The notes beneath the pieces were generated by a model that was given only the letters and a program-made list of their open reading frames with translations, was not told the origin of the DNA and made no database searches. Source: Planctomycetota bacterium (GTDB taxonomy: Bacteria > Planctomycetota > PUPC01 > JACPCR01). From it: a stretch of 45,356 nt of DNA. The stretch lies in the NCBI GenBank assembly GCA_027625095.1, contig JAQBXN010000065.1, positions 1 through 45,356 on the forward strand, given 5' to 3'. Position 1 is the stretch's first letter, and every line of letters begins with the position of its first letter. Below are positions 25,329 through 34,390 of the stretch, in pieces. Made by a program: the position numbers and the translations under genes.

Positions 25329-25389
25329 TTTGATTTTTCGTAGTAGTGCAGTCGTGACTGCTTTCAGATCTTCTCGCGGAGCGAGAAGA

Positions 25390-28107
25390 CTACTTTCCGT
25401 ACAAGGCTGCCTGTGCGGCGGCCAATCTTGCGATTGGGACGCGGAATGGGGAGCAGCTCACGTAGTTGAGTCCGATTTTCTGGCAGAAGTGGATCGACGA
25501 CGGGTCGCCTCCGTGCTCGCCGCAGATGCCGAGTTTGATGTCGGGTCTGGTCGAGCGGCCGCCTTTGACGCCGATTTCCATGAGCCCGCCGACGCCTTTG
25601 GTGTCGATGGACTGGAATGGGTCGCGGGTGATGATCTCCTGGTCGATGTAGTTGTTGATGAATGAACCGTAATCATCGCGGCTGACACCGAGGGTGGTCT
25701 GGGTGAGGTCGTTTGTGCCGAAGCTGAAGAACTCGGCGACTTCGGCGATTTCGTCGGCCGCGATGCAGGCCCTCGGCAGTTCGATCATTGTGCCGACCAT
25801 GTATTTCAGGTCGGCGCCCTTCTCCTTGATCACTTCCGTGGCGATGTCACGCACTATGGCTTCCTGGGAGGCCAACTCGGTGAGGTGTCCGACGAGCGGG
25901 ATCATGATCTCCGGATGCACGTCAATGCCTTCGGCCTTGATGTTACACGCGGCTTCGATGATGGCGCGTGCCTGCATCCTGGTGATCTCCGGATACACGA
26001 TGCCGAGGCGGCAGCCGCGGTGCCCCAACATCGGATTGAACTCGTGCAGGCCCTTGACGCGGGCGGCGATGGCTTCGGCAGAGATGCCAATCTTCTTGGC
26101 GAGGTCTTCCTGCTCGGCCTGGGTGTGCGGCAGGAATTCGTGCAGGGGAGGATCGAGCAGACGGATGGTGACCGGCCGTTCGCCCATGACACGGAAGATG
26201 CCCTCGAAGTCTTCACGCTGGTACGGCAGCAATTTGGCCAGGGCTGCTTCGCGGGCATCGAGCGTTTTAGCGAGAATCATTTCGCGCATGGCATCGATGC
26301 GATCGCCACCGAAGAACATGTGTTCGGTGCGGCAGAGGCCGATGCCTTCGGCGCCAAAAGCGATGGCGTTCTCGCACTGGTCGGGCTGGTCGGCGTTGGT
26401 ACGAACACCGAGGGTGCGGTATTTGTCTGCCCATTCCATAATTGAGGCGAAACGCTGATACGTGTCCGAATCCTCGGCTTTCATTGTGCCCTCGAGCAAG
26501 ACCTGGATGACTTCGCTTGGCTTTGTGCCGATCTCGCCTTCGATGACTTCACCAGTGAAGCCGTCGACGCTGATAAAATCGCCGGCGTTGAGGGTCTTGC
26601 CTCCGGCGCTGACGGTGCCGGCTTTGAGGTCGATATCAAGGTCGGTGCAACCGACGACGCAGACGCGTCCCATCTGGCGGCTGACGACTGCGGCGTGGCT
26701 CGAAGCACCGCCGAGTGCGGTCAGAATACCTTCGGACGCGGCCATTCCCTTGATGTCTTCAGGACTGGTCTCGCGGCGGACGAGGATGACACGGTCGCCG
26801 TTCGCGGCCATCTCAGCAGCATCGTCGGAGTGGAGAGCGATGCGTCCTGCGGCAGCGCCTGGGCCGGCGTTGATACCCGAGGCAATGAGACGTCCGGCTT
26901 CGATAGCCTTGACTTTGTCTGCGCCATCAAAAATCGGCTGCAGTAGCTGATTGAGGTCGTCCGGCGGGATGCGACCCGGGTTGAGCGCGGTCTTCTCATC
27001 AATGACGCCCTCCTGGACGAAATCGTAAGCGATGTTGATGGCCGCGAAGCCGGTGCGTTTACCGCTCCGAGTCTGAAGCATCCAGACCTTGCCGTCCTGG
27101 ATGGTGAACTCGATATCCTGCATTTCCTTGTAATGCTTTTCGAGCACGCCGCGAATGCGTTTGAGTTCCTCATATGCCTCCGGGAGGTCGCCGCCCATTT
27201 CGGAGATGTGCTTTGGGCGGCGGATACCGGCGACGACGTCTTCGCCCTGCGCATCGATGAGGTATTCGCCGTAGAAGACGTTCGCGCCGCTGGCCGGGTC
27301 GCGAGTGAAGGCGACGCCCGTTCCGGAATTCTGGCCCATGTTACCGAACACCATGGAGCAGATGTTACAGGCCGTTCCCCAATTGCTGTCGATCTCATTT
27401 TCACGGCGGTAGAAGATGGCTCGTTCACTGTTCCAGGAATCAAATACAGCAGTGATCGAGCCCCAGAGCTGCTCCTGCACATCGGTCGGGAATTCCTTTC
27501 CAGTCTGTTCCTTGATTTTGGCCTTGAAGCGCTGGGTAAGTTCCTTCAGGTCGTCCGCGCTGAGGTCGGTATCGTATTCCGCTCCCTTTTCTTCCTTAAT
27601 GGCATCGATCAGTTCTTCAAACGGGTCGTGCTCGTGCTTGGACTCAGGCTTCATTCCCATGACGACGTTGCCATACATCTGGACGAGGCGACGGTAGCTG
27701 TCCCAACCAAATCGGGCGTTGCCCGACTTGGCAATGAGGCCTTCGACCGTCTCATCATTGAGGCCGATATTGAGAATGGTGTCCATCATCCCGGGCATGG
27801 AGACACGTGCACCTGAACGGCAGGACACCAGCAGCGGATTCTTGGCATCACCATACTTCGCACCCATGATTTCTTCAGACCGGGCGATGGCAGCGGCGAC
27901 CTGGCCCTTCAGTTCTTCGGGGTAGCTACCATTATTATTATTGTAGTGAGTGCAGACCTCGGTGGTCAGGGTGAACCCGGCACTGACAGGCAGCCCGATG
28001 TTGGTCATTTCGCAAAGGTTGGCGCCTTTGCCTCCGAGGAGATTCTTCATCTCCTTTTTGCCTTCCGCTTTTTCTCCGCCGAAGTTGTAAACCCATTGTT
28101 GTGACAT
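25390..28107 (-). CDS. ppdK: pyruvate, phosphate dikinase
   Basis: 905 residues, normal length. The N-terminal ATP-grasp domain opens with GGKGANLCEM (25-34). The phospho-carrier His471 lies in GGASSHAAVVSRQMGR. The C-terminal PEP/pyruvate barrel has GTNDLTQTTLG, KGGRSTRPDIK (848-858), GICGEHGGDPSS (from 860) and Cys885 in YVSCSPFRVPIA. It interconverts pyruvate + ATP + Pi and PEP + AMP + PPi. The ribosome site GGAG lies upstream of ATG 28107. The 3' end is the source or target of the two tail copies downstream; the resident gene has all conserved parts and is surely the functional one. Confidence 0.97.
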   Translation of the reverse strand: MSQQWVYNFGGEKAEGKKEMKNLLGGKGANLCEMTNIGLPVSAGFTLTTEVCTHYNNNNGSYPEELKGQVAAAIARSEEIMGAKYGDAKNPLLVSCRSGARVSMPGMMDTILNIGLNDETVEGLIAKSGNARFGWDSYRRLVQMYGNVVMGMKPESKHEHDPFEELIDAIKEEKGAEYDTDLSADDLKELTQRFKAKIKEQTGKEFPTDVQEQLWGSITAVFDSWNSERAIFYRRENEIDSNWGTACNICSMVFGNMGQNSGTGVAFTRDPASGANVFYGEYLIDAQGEDVVAGIRRPKHISEMGGDLPEAYEELKRIRGVLEKHYKEMQDIEFTIQDGKVWMLQTRSGKRTGFAAINIAYDFVQEGVIDEKTALNPGRIPPDDLNQLLQPIFDGADKVKAIEAGRLIASGINAGPGAAAGRIALHSDDAAEMAANGDRVILVRRETSPEDIKGMAASEGILTALGGASSHAAVVSRQMGRVCVVGCTDLDIDLKAGTVSAGGKTLNAGDFISVDGFTGEVIEGEIGTKPSEVIQVLLEGTMKAEDSDTYQRFASIMEWADKYRTLGVRTNADQPDQCENAIAFGAEGIGLCRTEHMFFGGDRIDAMREMILAKTLDAREAALAKLLPYQREDFEGIFRVMGERPVTIRLLDPPLHEFLPHTQAEQEDLAKKIGISAEAIAARVKGLHEFNPMLGHRGCRLGIVYPEITRMQARAIIEAACNIKAEGIDVHPEIMIPLVGHLTELASQEAIVRDIATEVIKEKGADLKYMVGTMIELPRACIAADEIAEVAEFFSFGTNDLTQTTLGVSRDDYGSFINNYIDQEIITRDPFQSIDTKGVGGLMEIGVKGGRSTRPDIKLGICGEHGGDPSSIHFCQKIGLNYVSCSPFRVPIARLAAAQAALYGK

Positions 28108-28246
28108 GACATGCTCCAGATAGTGGATGATGCGAAGCTGGTTAATGGTTGACTAATAATGGTTTGGGAAAGATGGCCGCCTGAAACCATCATCTTCCAA
28201 CCATCAAGAAAAATGTGTCAACTGCCCGCTGAAATTTGGAGGGCGG

Positions 28247-28274
28247 ATACTAAGAAGTGACTCCCGGTTGTCAA
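28247..28274 (-). promoter_or_regulatory. candidate sigma-70 promoter for ppdK
   Basis: On the minus strand, TTGACA (28274-28269) and TAGTAT (28252-28247) are separated by 16 bases, about 140 bp above the ppdK start. A second TTGACA lies nearer the gene without a good -10. The rest of the 433-bp divergent gap 28108-28540 shows no gene I can support; the heparinase-like gene starts at its far end. Confidence 0.45.
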
Positions 28275-28540
28275 CGCAGGAGAACTCTGGACATCGACCT
28301 TATCAAAAGTGTTACATAGCCGGACTCGTCTACCAGAATTGCCTGATGAAAGAGAAGAGTCTGGCGGGAATTCCAGTGAGAAAACCAGAGAAGAATAAAT
28401 TTTTCTTCACGAATCTGAGGACAAATTCCATTGCCGTCCGCGCTGAGCTACAGTACAGACGACCTTTTGCCTGATGATATGGAACTGTTCCCAAATCAGG
28501 TGCGGTTTGTTTCCCGGAATCTCTAAGCCAAATAAAACAT

Positions 28541-30466
28541 ATGAATACCCAGGACATCATTACCGGCTCCACGCCGCTCGAAGACCAGCTCGATAAGGTA
28601 CGCCCGCGGCTGTTCATGAATGCCGCAAAGCTTGACGAACTCAAAAGGCAAGTCACCTCAGAGCCTTACACAAGCATGTATCGGCGTGTAGTCCAGCTCG
28701 CTGATGCGGGCGTCAAGAACGGGTTTTCCCGTGCAGAAAGCGGCGCCGGCATTGGCCGTGGGCGAGGTACTGTCATGCCGAATCTTGCTCTCACCTTTTT
28801 CATCAGTGGGAATGAGAAGTATCTGGATGCGGCGAAGGAGTCCATGCTCGCCGCCGTCTCCTTCGATACCTGGGGAGAAAGCCTGGACTATGGCGAGACC
28901 TCCTTCGGACTCGCCATAGCCTATGACTGGCTGCATGGTGTTCTTGATGACGAAACACTCGAGCAAGTCAGAGATGCCCTTTACAAGCATGGCTCGGAGC
29001 GGCATCAATACATTGGTCAAAACTCGGGCTGGCTGGCGAACGTCTACACCTGCAATCATCTGGCGGTTGTCATGGCCGGGCTGATGGCATCCGCCGGAAC
29101 GCTCTATGGCGATTGTGACAACATCGCGCCCTGGGTTCGGATGAGCACGGAGAAGCTGCGCACGATGGCCATGGCCCTGGGAGATGACGGGGCCTCACAG
29201 GAAAGCCACGGTTACGGCGCTTTTTACGCCCTGTACTTGATCAAGGCGGCGACTCTTGTTATGGAACTCACCGGCGAAAACTTGTTCGACAGATGCGACT
29301 GGCTGCGCAACTTGAGCAACTTTTTTCTCTACAGCTCTCTGCCTGGCGAAGGCCATCCGGTCGGTTCGAGCTACTTCAACTTTGGAGACGGCGCTCGATG
29401 GCATTGGCACGGGCTGGACGTCCAGCAACGGAAGCTCGCTGCGGTCTATCGAAATCCGGCCGCCCAATGGCATGCGGACATTCTTACTTCCACCGGATAC
29501 GGCCTCGACCAGGCTGCCTTCCTGAATCTGCTCTGGTTTGACCCCGAAGTGAAAGCGGAGCTGCCCGACAACTTGCCGACCATGCATCACTTCCAGGACA
29601 AAGAGATCGTGTTCTGCCGAACAGGCTGGAAACCGGATTCAGAGGTCTTTGGATTCAAGTGCGGTCCGCATTTCGGTCACCATGCGCTACGCCATTATCC
29701 GCACGACATAGGCGGCGGACACATGTGCCCGGATGCAGCCGCCTTCCAGATTTACTCACACGGCGACCGGCTCATTGTTGACGACGGCTATAAGTCCAAG
29801 TGGACAAATTTTCAAAACACACTGCTCATCAACGGTCACGGTCAGACCGGCGAAGGCGCCATGTGGTTCGAAGGCCAGCAACTGCGTCGTGAAAGGCGGG
29901 GCCCTATGATTTTGCGTGCGGAAAGCAGTGAATCGCATGACGAAATCATTGCCGACGCCACTTGTGCCTACGGTGCCGAGACCGGTCTCAAGAAGTTCAT
30001 CAGGCATTTCCTCTACATTAAGCCGTCCATCTGGCTGATTGCCGATGAACTCGAAGCCGGTTCGCCCTCCACCTTCGAGCTTTACTTTCATGCCGATAAT
30101 CCTTTCGAGGCCATCGATGATCGCTCGTTCAGAGTGACCTGCGAGCACGGCTCGCTGCTGCTTCAGTCTCTGATGCCGCAATCGGTGTCCGCATCTGCCT
30201 TCATTCAGGCAGTCACCACCGAGAGCTCTCACGGGGACGATGACATACCGGCCCTCATCCTGAAGAATCCTGAAAAGCAGACGAGAGCATTCTTCCTGAC
30301 GGCGTTATGCGCGTTCTCATCGGAGGAGACCTCAGTCCCTGAGGTCACAGCAGATTTCCGGGACAAGGAAATTCAAGTGAGCTTGAAACATCCCTCAAAC
30401 GATTGCACAGGGGTAACTGTCTCGCCGAACAACTCCGAGTCTGGTCGCTCAATCTTTTCTTTTTGA
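28541..30466 (+). CDS. heparinase II/III-like polysaccharide lyase
   Basis: 641 residues. The N-terminal half (about 20-330) is an alpha/alpha toroid of DUF4962/heparinase type (RPRLFMNAAKLDELK, AIAYDWLHGVL, NHLAVVMAGLMASAG, SQESHGYGAFYAL). The C-terminal half (about 345-600) is the Hepar_II_III beta-sandwich (CGPHFGHHALRHYPHDIGGGH, FQIYSHGDRLIVDDGY). H and Y residues of the toroid (NH, SHGYG) are candidate catalytic residues. Enzymes of this fold cleave uronate-containing glycans by beta-elimination. No signal peptide is present, so it should act on imported oligosaccharides. First gene of the carbohydrate locus. Confidence 0.88.
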   Translation: MNTQDIITGSTPLEDQLDKVRPRLFMNAAKLDELKRQVTSEPYTSMYRRVVQLADAGVKNGFSRAESGAGIGRGRGTVMPNLALTFFISGNEKYLDAAKESMLAAVSFDTWGESLDYGETSFGLAIAYDWLHGVLDDETLEQVRDALYKHGSERHQYIGQNSGWLANVYTCNHLAVVMAGLMASAGTLYGDCDNIAPWVRMSTEKLRTMAMALGDDGASQESHGYGAFYALYLIKAATLVMELTGENLFDRCDWLRNLSNFFLYSSLPGEGHPVGSSYFNFGDGARWHWHGLDVQQRKLAAVYRNPAAQWHADILTSTGYGLDQAAFLNLLWFDPEVKAELPDNLPTMHHFQDKEIVFCRTGWKPDSEVFGFKCGPHFGHHALRHYPHDIGGGHMCPDAAAFQIYSHGDRLIVDDGYKSKWTNFQNTLLINGHGQTGEGAMWFEGQQLRRERRGPMILRAESSESHDEIIADATCAYGAETGLKKFIRHFLYIKPSIWLIADELEAGSPSTFELYFHADNPFEAIDDRSFRVTCEHGSLLLQSLMPQSVSASAFIQAVTTESSHGDDDIPALILKNPEKQTRAFFLTALCAFSSEETSVPEVTADFRDKEIQVSLKHPSNDCTGVTVSPNNSESGRSIFSF

Positions 30467-30667
30467 AGTGATGCCATCGCTCAGTGAAGGCTCCTTAGAC
30501 TCCCCGCGGAGCGTGGAGACCACGGCGTTCCGTCCCTTGGAGTGCTGGGACGAGTCGAAGAACTCCGGTGGAGCTTCGAAAGTCACCTCACTTCTCAAAC
30601 CTACTCGTACAAAACTGAAATTGAAGGCATACTGGTGACCTGTTAAACAAGTCAGCCTGTAATTTCT

Positions 30668-30722
30668 GCGTAGGCCGGAGTTGCACTCAGGCTCAGAAAT
30701 GGAGTGCAACTCCGGCCTACGC
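30668..30722. repeat. perfect 21-bp inverted repeat
   Basis: Arms 30668-30688 and 30702-30722 are exact reverse complements (GTAGGCCGGAGTTGCACTC within the left arm) around a 13-base loop. There is no T-run, so it is more like a REP-type palindrome than a terminator. It lies in the 326-bp gap between the lyase and the oxidoreductase; the rest of that gap holds no gene. Confidence 0.75.
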
Positions 30723-30792
30723 TTGAGTGGTAGTCGTTACGAACGAGTTCACCAGACTCTTACTCACCAATTCATCCACAGGGAACATCATC

Positions 30793-32046
30793 ATGGGCAT
30801 CAGTATCGGACTGGTCGGACTCGGTAGCTTTGGAAGCTGCTTCGCAGACCTTTTCAAGAGTCACCCGCTTGTAGATCGGATCGGTTTGTGTGACGTCGAA
30901 GCGGATCGTGTGGCGAGGTTTGCGGACGCCCCATTTTTCCAGGACAAGTTCTCATCGAAGGACGCTTACAGTTCGCTCGATGAAATCTGCGCGGCGGATT
31001 TCGATGCCATCGCAGTGATCACGCAGCCGTGGCTTCACGCTCCGCAATGCCTGCAGGTGATGGAGTCCGGCAAACACGTTTACAGCGCGGTGCCGATCAT
31101 TTCTATTCCAGACGACGATGCGATCCTCGATTGGTGCGACAAGCTGGTGGCCGTATGTAAGCGGACCGGGCAGTACTACATGCTTGGCGAGACTACCTAC
31201 TATCGGCCCGAGGCGATGTATTGCCGGCGTAAAGCTCGTGAAGGCGCGTTTGGGCGGTTTGTTTACGCGGAGGGCGAATACTTCCACGATGTCGATTCGC
31301 ACTGCAATCTCCGCCAGGTTGCGAAGTCACGAACTTCCAGCACCACAGGTGCAGGCTGGCCGGCGTTGCGTGATAAATACGCCGCAGAAGGAATGCGTGG
31401 CGGGCCGATGCACTACCCGACTCATTCCACCAGCGGACCGGTCTCGGTGATGAATGCGCACGCGGTGAAGGTGACCGGCTATGGCTATCGCCACCAGGAA
31501 AATGATCCGTTTTTTTCTGACGATGCCTTCACCAACGAAGTAGCGTTGTTTCAGATGAGCAACGGCGCCAGCGTACGCATTGCCGAGATGCGTGAGACCC
31601 CGGGCTGCCCTGGAAACGATTCAGAAACGTTTCGCGTCTTCGGCACGCTGGGATCGTTTTCCGAAGGTCGCTGGACTCAAATCGAACGCCCGAATTACGC
31701 CAACCTGGACCTGGCAAACGTGCCGAAGCCGACGGGCGCCCGTCCCACGAGGAACGAGATGTTTGACCCACTCCCGCAGGAAGTACAGGACGCGTTCAAA
31801 CGAGCCATGAACAAGACCGTTGATGAATCTGATCTTCAAAATCTTGACTTTAATCCCCAGGGCCACGGTGGTTCGCATCCGTATATGGTGCACGAATTCG
31901 TTGAAGCCGTCGCCAACAACCGTCAGCCCGCAACAAACATTTGGGAAGCGTCCCGATACATGGTGATGGGCGTCATGGCCCACAAGTCCGCCCTGCGCGA
32001 CGGTGAGACACTGGAAATTCCAGACTGGGGCGACGCACCTGAATGA
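30793..32046 (+). CDS. Gfo/Idh/MocA-family oxidoreductase
   Basis: 417 residues from ATG 30793; an earlier in-frame ATG (30727) would add an atypical tail. The Rossmann motif GLVGLGSFG is at 6-14, followed by a typical ADFDAIAVITQPWLHAP strand. The family's usual EKP catalytic lysine motif after GKHV is replaced by SAVP (GKHVYSAVPI), so the standard Lys is absent at that place. The C-terminal beta-sheet domain (about 125-400) includes GETTYYRPEAMYCRR. Such NAD(P)-dependent enzymes oxidise, reduce or hydrolyse sugars. Placed between a lyase and glycosidases, it most likely handles the released sugar. Confidence 0.92.
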   Translation: MGISIGLVGLGSFGSCFADLFKSHPLVDRIGLCDVEADRVARFADAPFFQDKFSSKDAYSSLDEICAADFDAIAVITQPWLHAPQCLQVMESGKHVYSAVPIISIPDDDAILDWCDKLVAVCKRTGQYYMLGETTYYRPEAMYCRRKAREGAFGRFVYAEGEYFHDVDSHCNLRQVAKSRTSSTTGAGWPALRDKYAAEGMRGGPMHYPTHSTSGPVSVMNAHAVKVTGYGYRHQENDPFFSDDAFTNEVALFQMSNGASVRIAEMRETPGCPGNDSETFRVFGTLGSFSEGRWTQIERPNYANLDLANVPKPTGARPTRNEMFDPLPQEVQDAFKRAMNKTVDESDLQNLDFNPQGHGGSHPYMVHEFVEAVANNRQPATNIWEASRYMVMGVMAHKSALRDGETLEIPDWGDAPE

Positions 32047-32151
32047 ACGCCAGGCCGGGCCCGGAGTCGGTTGGTTGCTCAGGATGCAGATTGAACTCGT
32101 ACCTATCGAGTCGGCATCAAAATCGTTTAGAGCAAGTCAGAAAGGGGATTC

Positions 32152-34203
32152 GTGAGACATTTTAAATCTGAGTTTCGGAATTTGATTACCGCCGCAATTC
32201 TCTGTGTCGCGGCTGCGGCAGCAGTAACCCCACCGTTGGAGGCCGTTGAGATCAAGGTGCTTCTTTGCACGGGCGATTACGGAATGTGGGCCCAGGATCG
32301 GGCGGCCCTCATCCAGGCGGCCGTGCATAAGGCAGCGGAAGGAAAGGCGGTCTTTGAAGTCGAGCAGTCCTTCAACTTCGTGAAGAAGCTGGAGGCGCCC
32401 GGGTTTGCTGAACGCTTTGATGTCATCGTGTGCGGCGACATTGCCCTCGGCCAGATCACGACCCGAGCGCAACAGGCGTTGATCCGGTTTGCGAAGGGCG
32501 GGGGAGGGCTCATCTACGTAGTCTGGGCCAAGTCATTCGTTCCCTTCTATGGGTCGCGAGAGGCGGAGCCGCTGCCTCTCGCCGATGTCCTGCCTTACAA
32601 ATACCCGAACAGCGATCCTCTTAAGGATGCGCACGACGATGCCAGGGCACTGAACCACACCGATGCGCTTTTCAATGGTCTGGATTTCAGCAAGACCCTT
32701 CTGGTGGCGCCGGACAAAAACGGCAATGCGCCCGATCCCCTTCCGCCGCTGGCACTGGAACGGCCGCTCGGTAAAGGCAAAGTGATGGCTCTCTACGTCG
32801 CTTTCGGAGCGAGCTACAAATACATCTCCTACGCAAAGCACGAATATGTGCCCGGCGGTTGGGACACATGGCCGGGTTTCGGAAAACTTTGGACGAAGCT
32901 GCTTCAATATGCGTCAACTGGAAGTCCAGGACTCGATAAGTCCCGCGAGCAAATCGATGCGCTGATCAAAGAGGTACCCTGCGAGGCAAACGTGGAGATA
33001 GACGCCACCAAAACGGTCGACGATGTCCGGGCCGCCAACTTCAGCATCGTGGCTCTGCAACAACTCTACAACGAGGATGGCGGCGCAGGGGAAGAAGAAT
33101 TCCTGGCACTGAATCCACAAGACTGGTTCGACCGCCGTACCCAGGAAGTTTTGCCCAGCACCAAAGGAAAGTTCCCGGACAAGCCGGCGATGTTCCGGCA
33201 GTACAACATCCGCGGGATCATGATGGGCAACAATTCCTACGGCAGCTACGGCGGCTGGAGCGAGGAGACCTGGACTAAAGAGGTCAACAGTTACGTGGAG
33301 GCGGCGAAGAAATACCCCGACATTCTTTCATTCTTCCAGCCAGGCAACGAGCCCCCAAGCAATCAGGGCTATTACGATTTCCACAATCGAATTTCCGATG
33401 CTGTCCTGAAGGAAGCGCCGCACATGAAAGTCATCGGTCCAGGCGTCGCATGGAACTGCCACGGCGCCAACGAAAAGGATCTGAGAGAGTTCATCGAGAA
33501 ATGCGGGGCCAAGACGGACGTCCTCAACTGGCATATCTATGCCCGGTGTCCTTCGAGCGTCCGTGACGTGGTGCGGTATTGGGCAAAGGAAGCGGAAGGA
33601 AAACTCCGGTCGAAGGGCCCGGTGCAGGTGATGTTCACCGAGGCCGATGCCTGGAACACCCGTGACAGCCAGTTCAACTACCTCCTCGACCGAGCCTTCA
33701 CTTTCCTTCCCATGAAGGAAATCATTGCCTGCTTCCAATACTGCATGCGTCCCCGATACGAGGGAGGAACCTACTGGTTCGGCGTTTTGATGAATCCTGC
33801 GCCCGGTCATGTGAAACCGGCCGGCGAGTTCACCGCCAACTACAACGGCTTCTGGATATTCCGCAATCTCCGCGGCCGCCTGGTCGAAACAAAGGCCGCC
33901 ATCACGCCGGCGGAGGCCCGAGAGAACTGCCGCGTGCTCGCCTCCAGCAACGGGGACGGCAAAACGGTGACTCTCGTGGCCTACTACGATACCGGTTATT
34001 TCAATGGCCGGGAGAAGTCCAGCCAGGCCAGCGTCAAGGTAAAGGTAAAGCTTCCGCCGGGCCGGTACAAGCTGGAACGAAGTGAAAGCAATTGGAGCAC
34101 CTTCAATGCCACGTCAGGGGACGGCACTGTCGAAGGCGGCACTTCAGTAGAGTTCGTGTTGGATTCGTGTCACGCCACGGCTTTGACGTGGACACGGCAG
34201 TAA
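32152..34203 (+). CDS. secreted ThuA-like / glycoside hydrolase fusion
   Basis: 683 residues from GTG 32152. Signal peptide 1-31 (LITAAILCVAAAAAV). Residues about 33-260 resemble a ThuA or class I amidotransferase-like domain (IKVLLCTGDYGMW, FDVIVCGDIALGQIT, KGGGGLIYVVWA). Residues about 300-590 form a (beta/alpha)8 hydrolase of the GH39/GH-A type with E400 in PGNEPPSN as likely acid/base and E497 in MFTEADAW as likely nucleophile. A beta-sandwich ends the chain (ATALTWTRQ). The two-glutamate pattern is typical of retaining glycosidases; the substrate is unknown. The closing residues are matched by a small remnant near 40510. Confidence 0.8.
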   Translation: MRHFKSEFRNLITAAILCVAAAAAVTPPLEAVEIKVLLCTGDYGMWAQDRAALIQAAVHKAAEGKAVFEVEQSFNFVKKLEAPGFAERFDVIVCGDIALGQITTRAQQALIRFAKGGGGLIYVVWAKSFVPFYGSREAEPLPLADVLPYKYPNSDPLKDAHDDARALNHTDALFNGLDFSKTLLVAPDKNGNAPDPLPPLALERPLGKGKVMALYVAFGASYKYISYAKHEYVPGGWDTWPGFGKLWTKLLQYASTGSPGLDKSREQIDALIKEVPCEANVEIDATKTVDDVRAANFSIVALQQLYNEDGGAGEEEFLALNPQDWFDRRTQEVLPSTKGKFPDKPAMFRQYNIRGIMMGNNSYGSYGGWSEETWTKEVNSYVEAAKKYPDILSFFQPGNEPPSNQGYYDFHNRISDAVLKEAPHMKVIGPGVAWNCHGANEKDLREFIEKCGAKTDVLNWHIYARCPSSVRDVVRYWAKEAEGKLRSKGPVQVMFTEADAWNTRDSQFNYLLDRAFTFLPMKEIIACFQYCMRPRYEGGTYWFGVLMNPAPGHVKPAGEFTANYNGFWIFRNLRGRLVETKAAITPAEARENCRVLASSNGDGKTVTLVAYYDTGYFNGREKSSQASVKVKVKLPPGRYKLERSESNWSTFNATSGDGTVEGGTSVEFVLDSCHATALTWTRQ

Positions 34204-34390
34204 ATTCACACTGATTCGGCTATCGCAGTTAACTTGGCTGCTTGTCGCTGCGGAATCTCGCCGAAGTGCAATACCGGGACAGCAGACGTCCTACACCAGT
34301 AGGATTTTGTCGCTCGCTGTAATGGGGCCATTCGCAGAAAATCAGTCCGTCGTTTGCCTTGTCTCTACGTCAGTCCTACCCCCCGTGCGA

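Noticed and set aside
25694..26458. Long open frame on the plus strand opposite ppdK (254 codons)
   Set aside because: It is antisense to a fully conserved PPDK and rich in S, R and A as codon-complement frames are; no ribosome site or family resemblance.
28330..28656. 108-codon minus-strand frame across the start of the heparinase-like gene
   Set aside because: Overlaps the N-terminal coding part of the lyase and has low-complexity S/L content; more likely chance.
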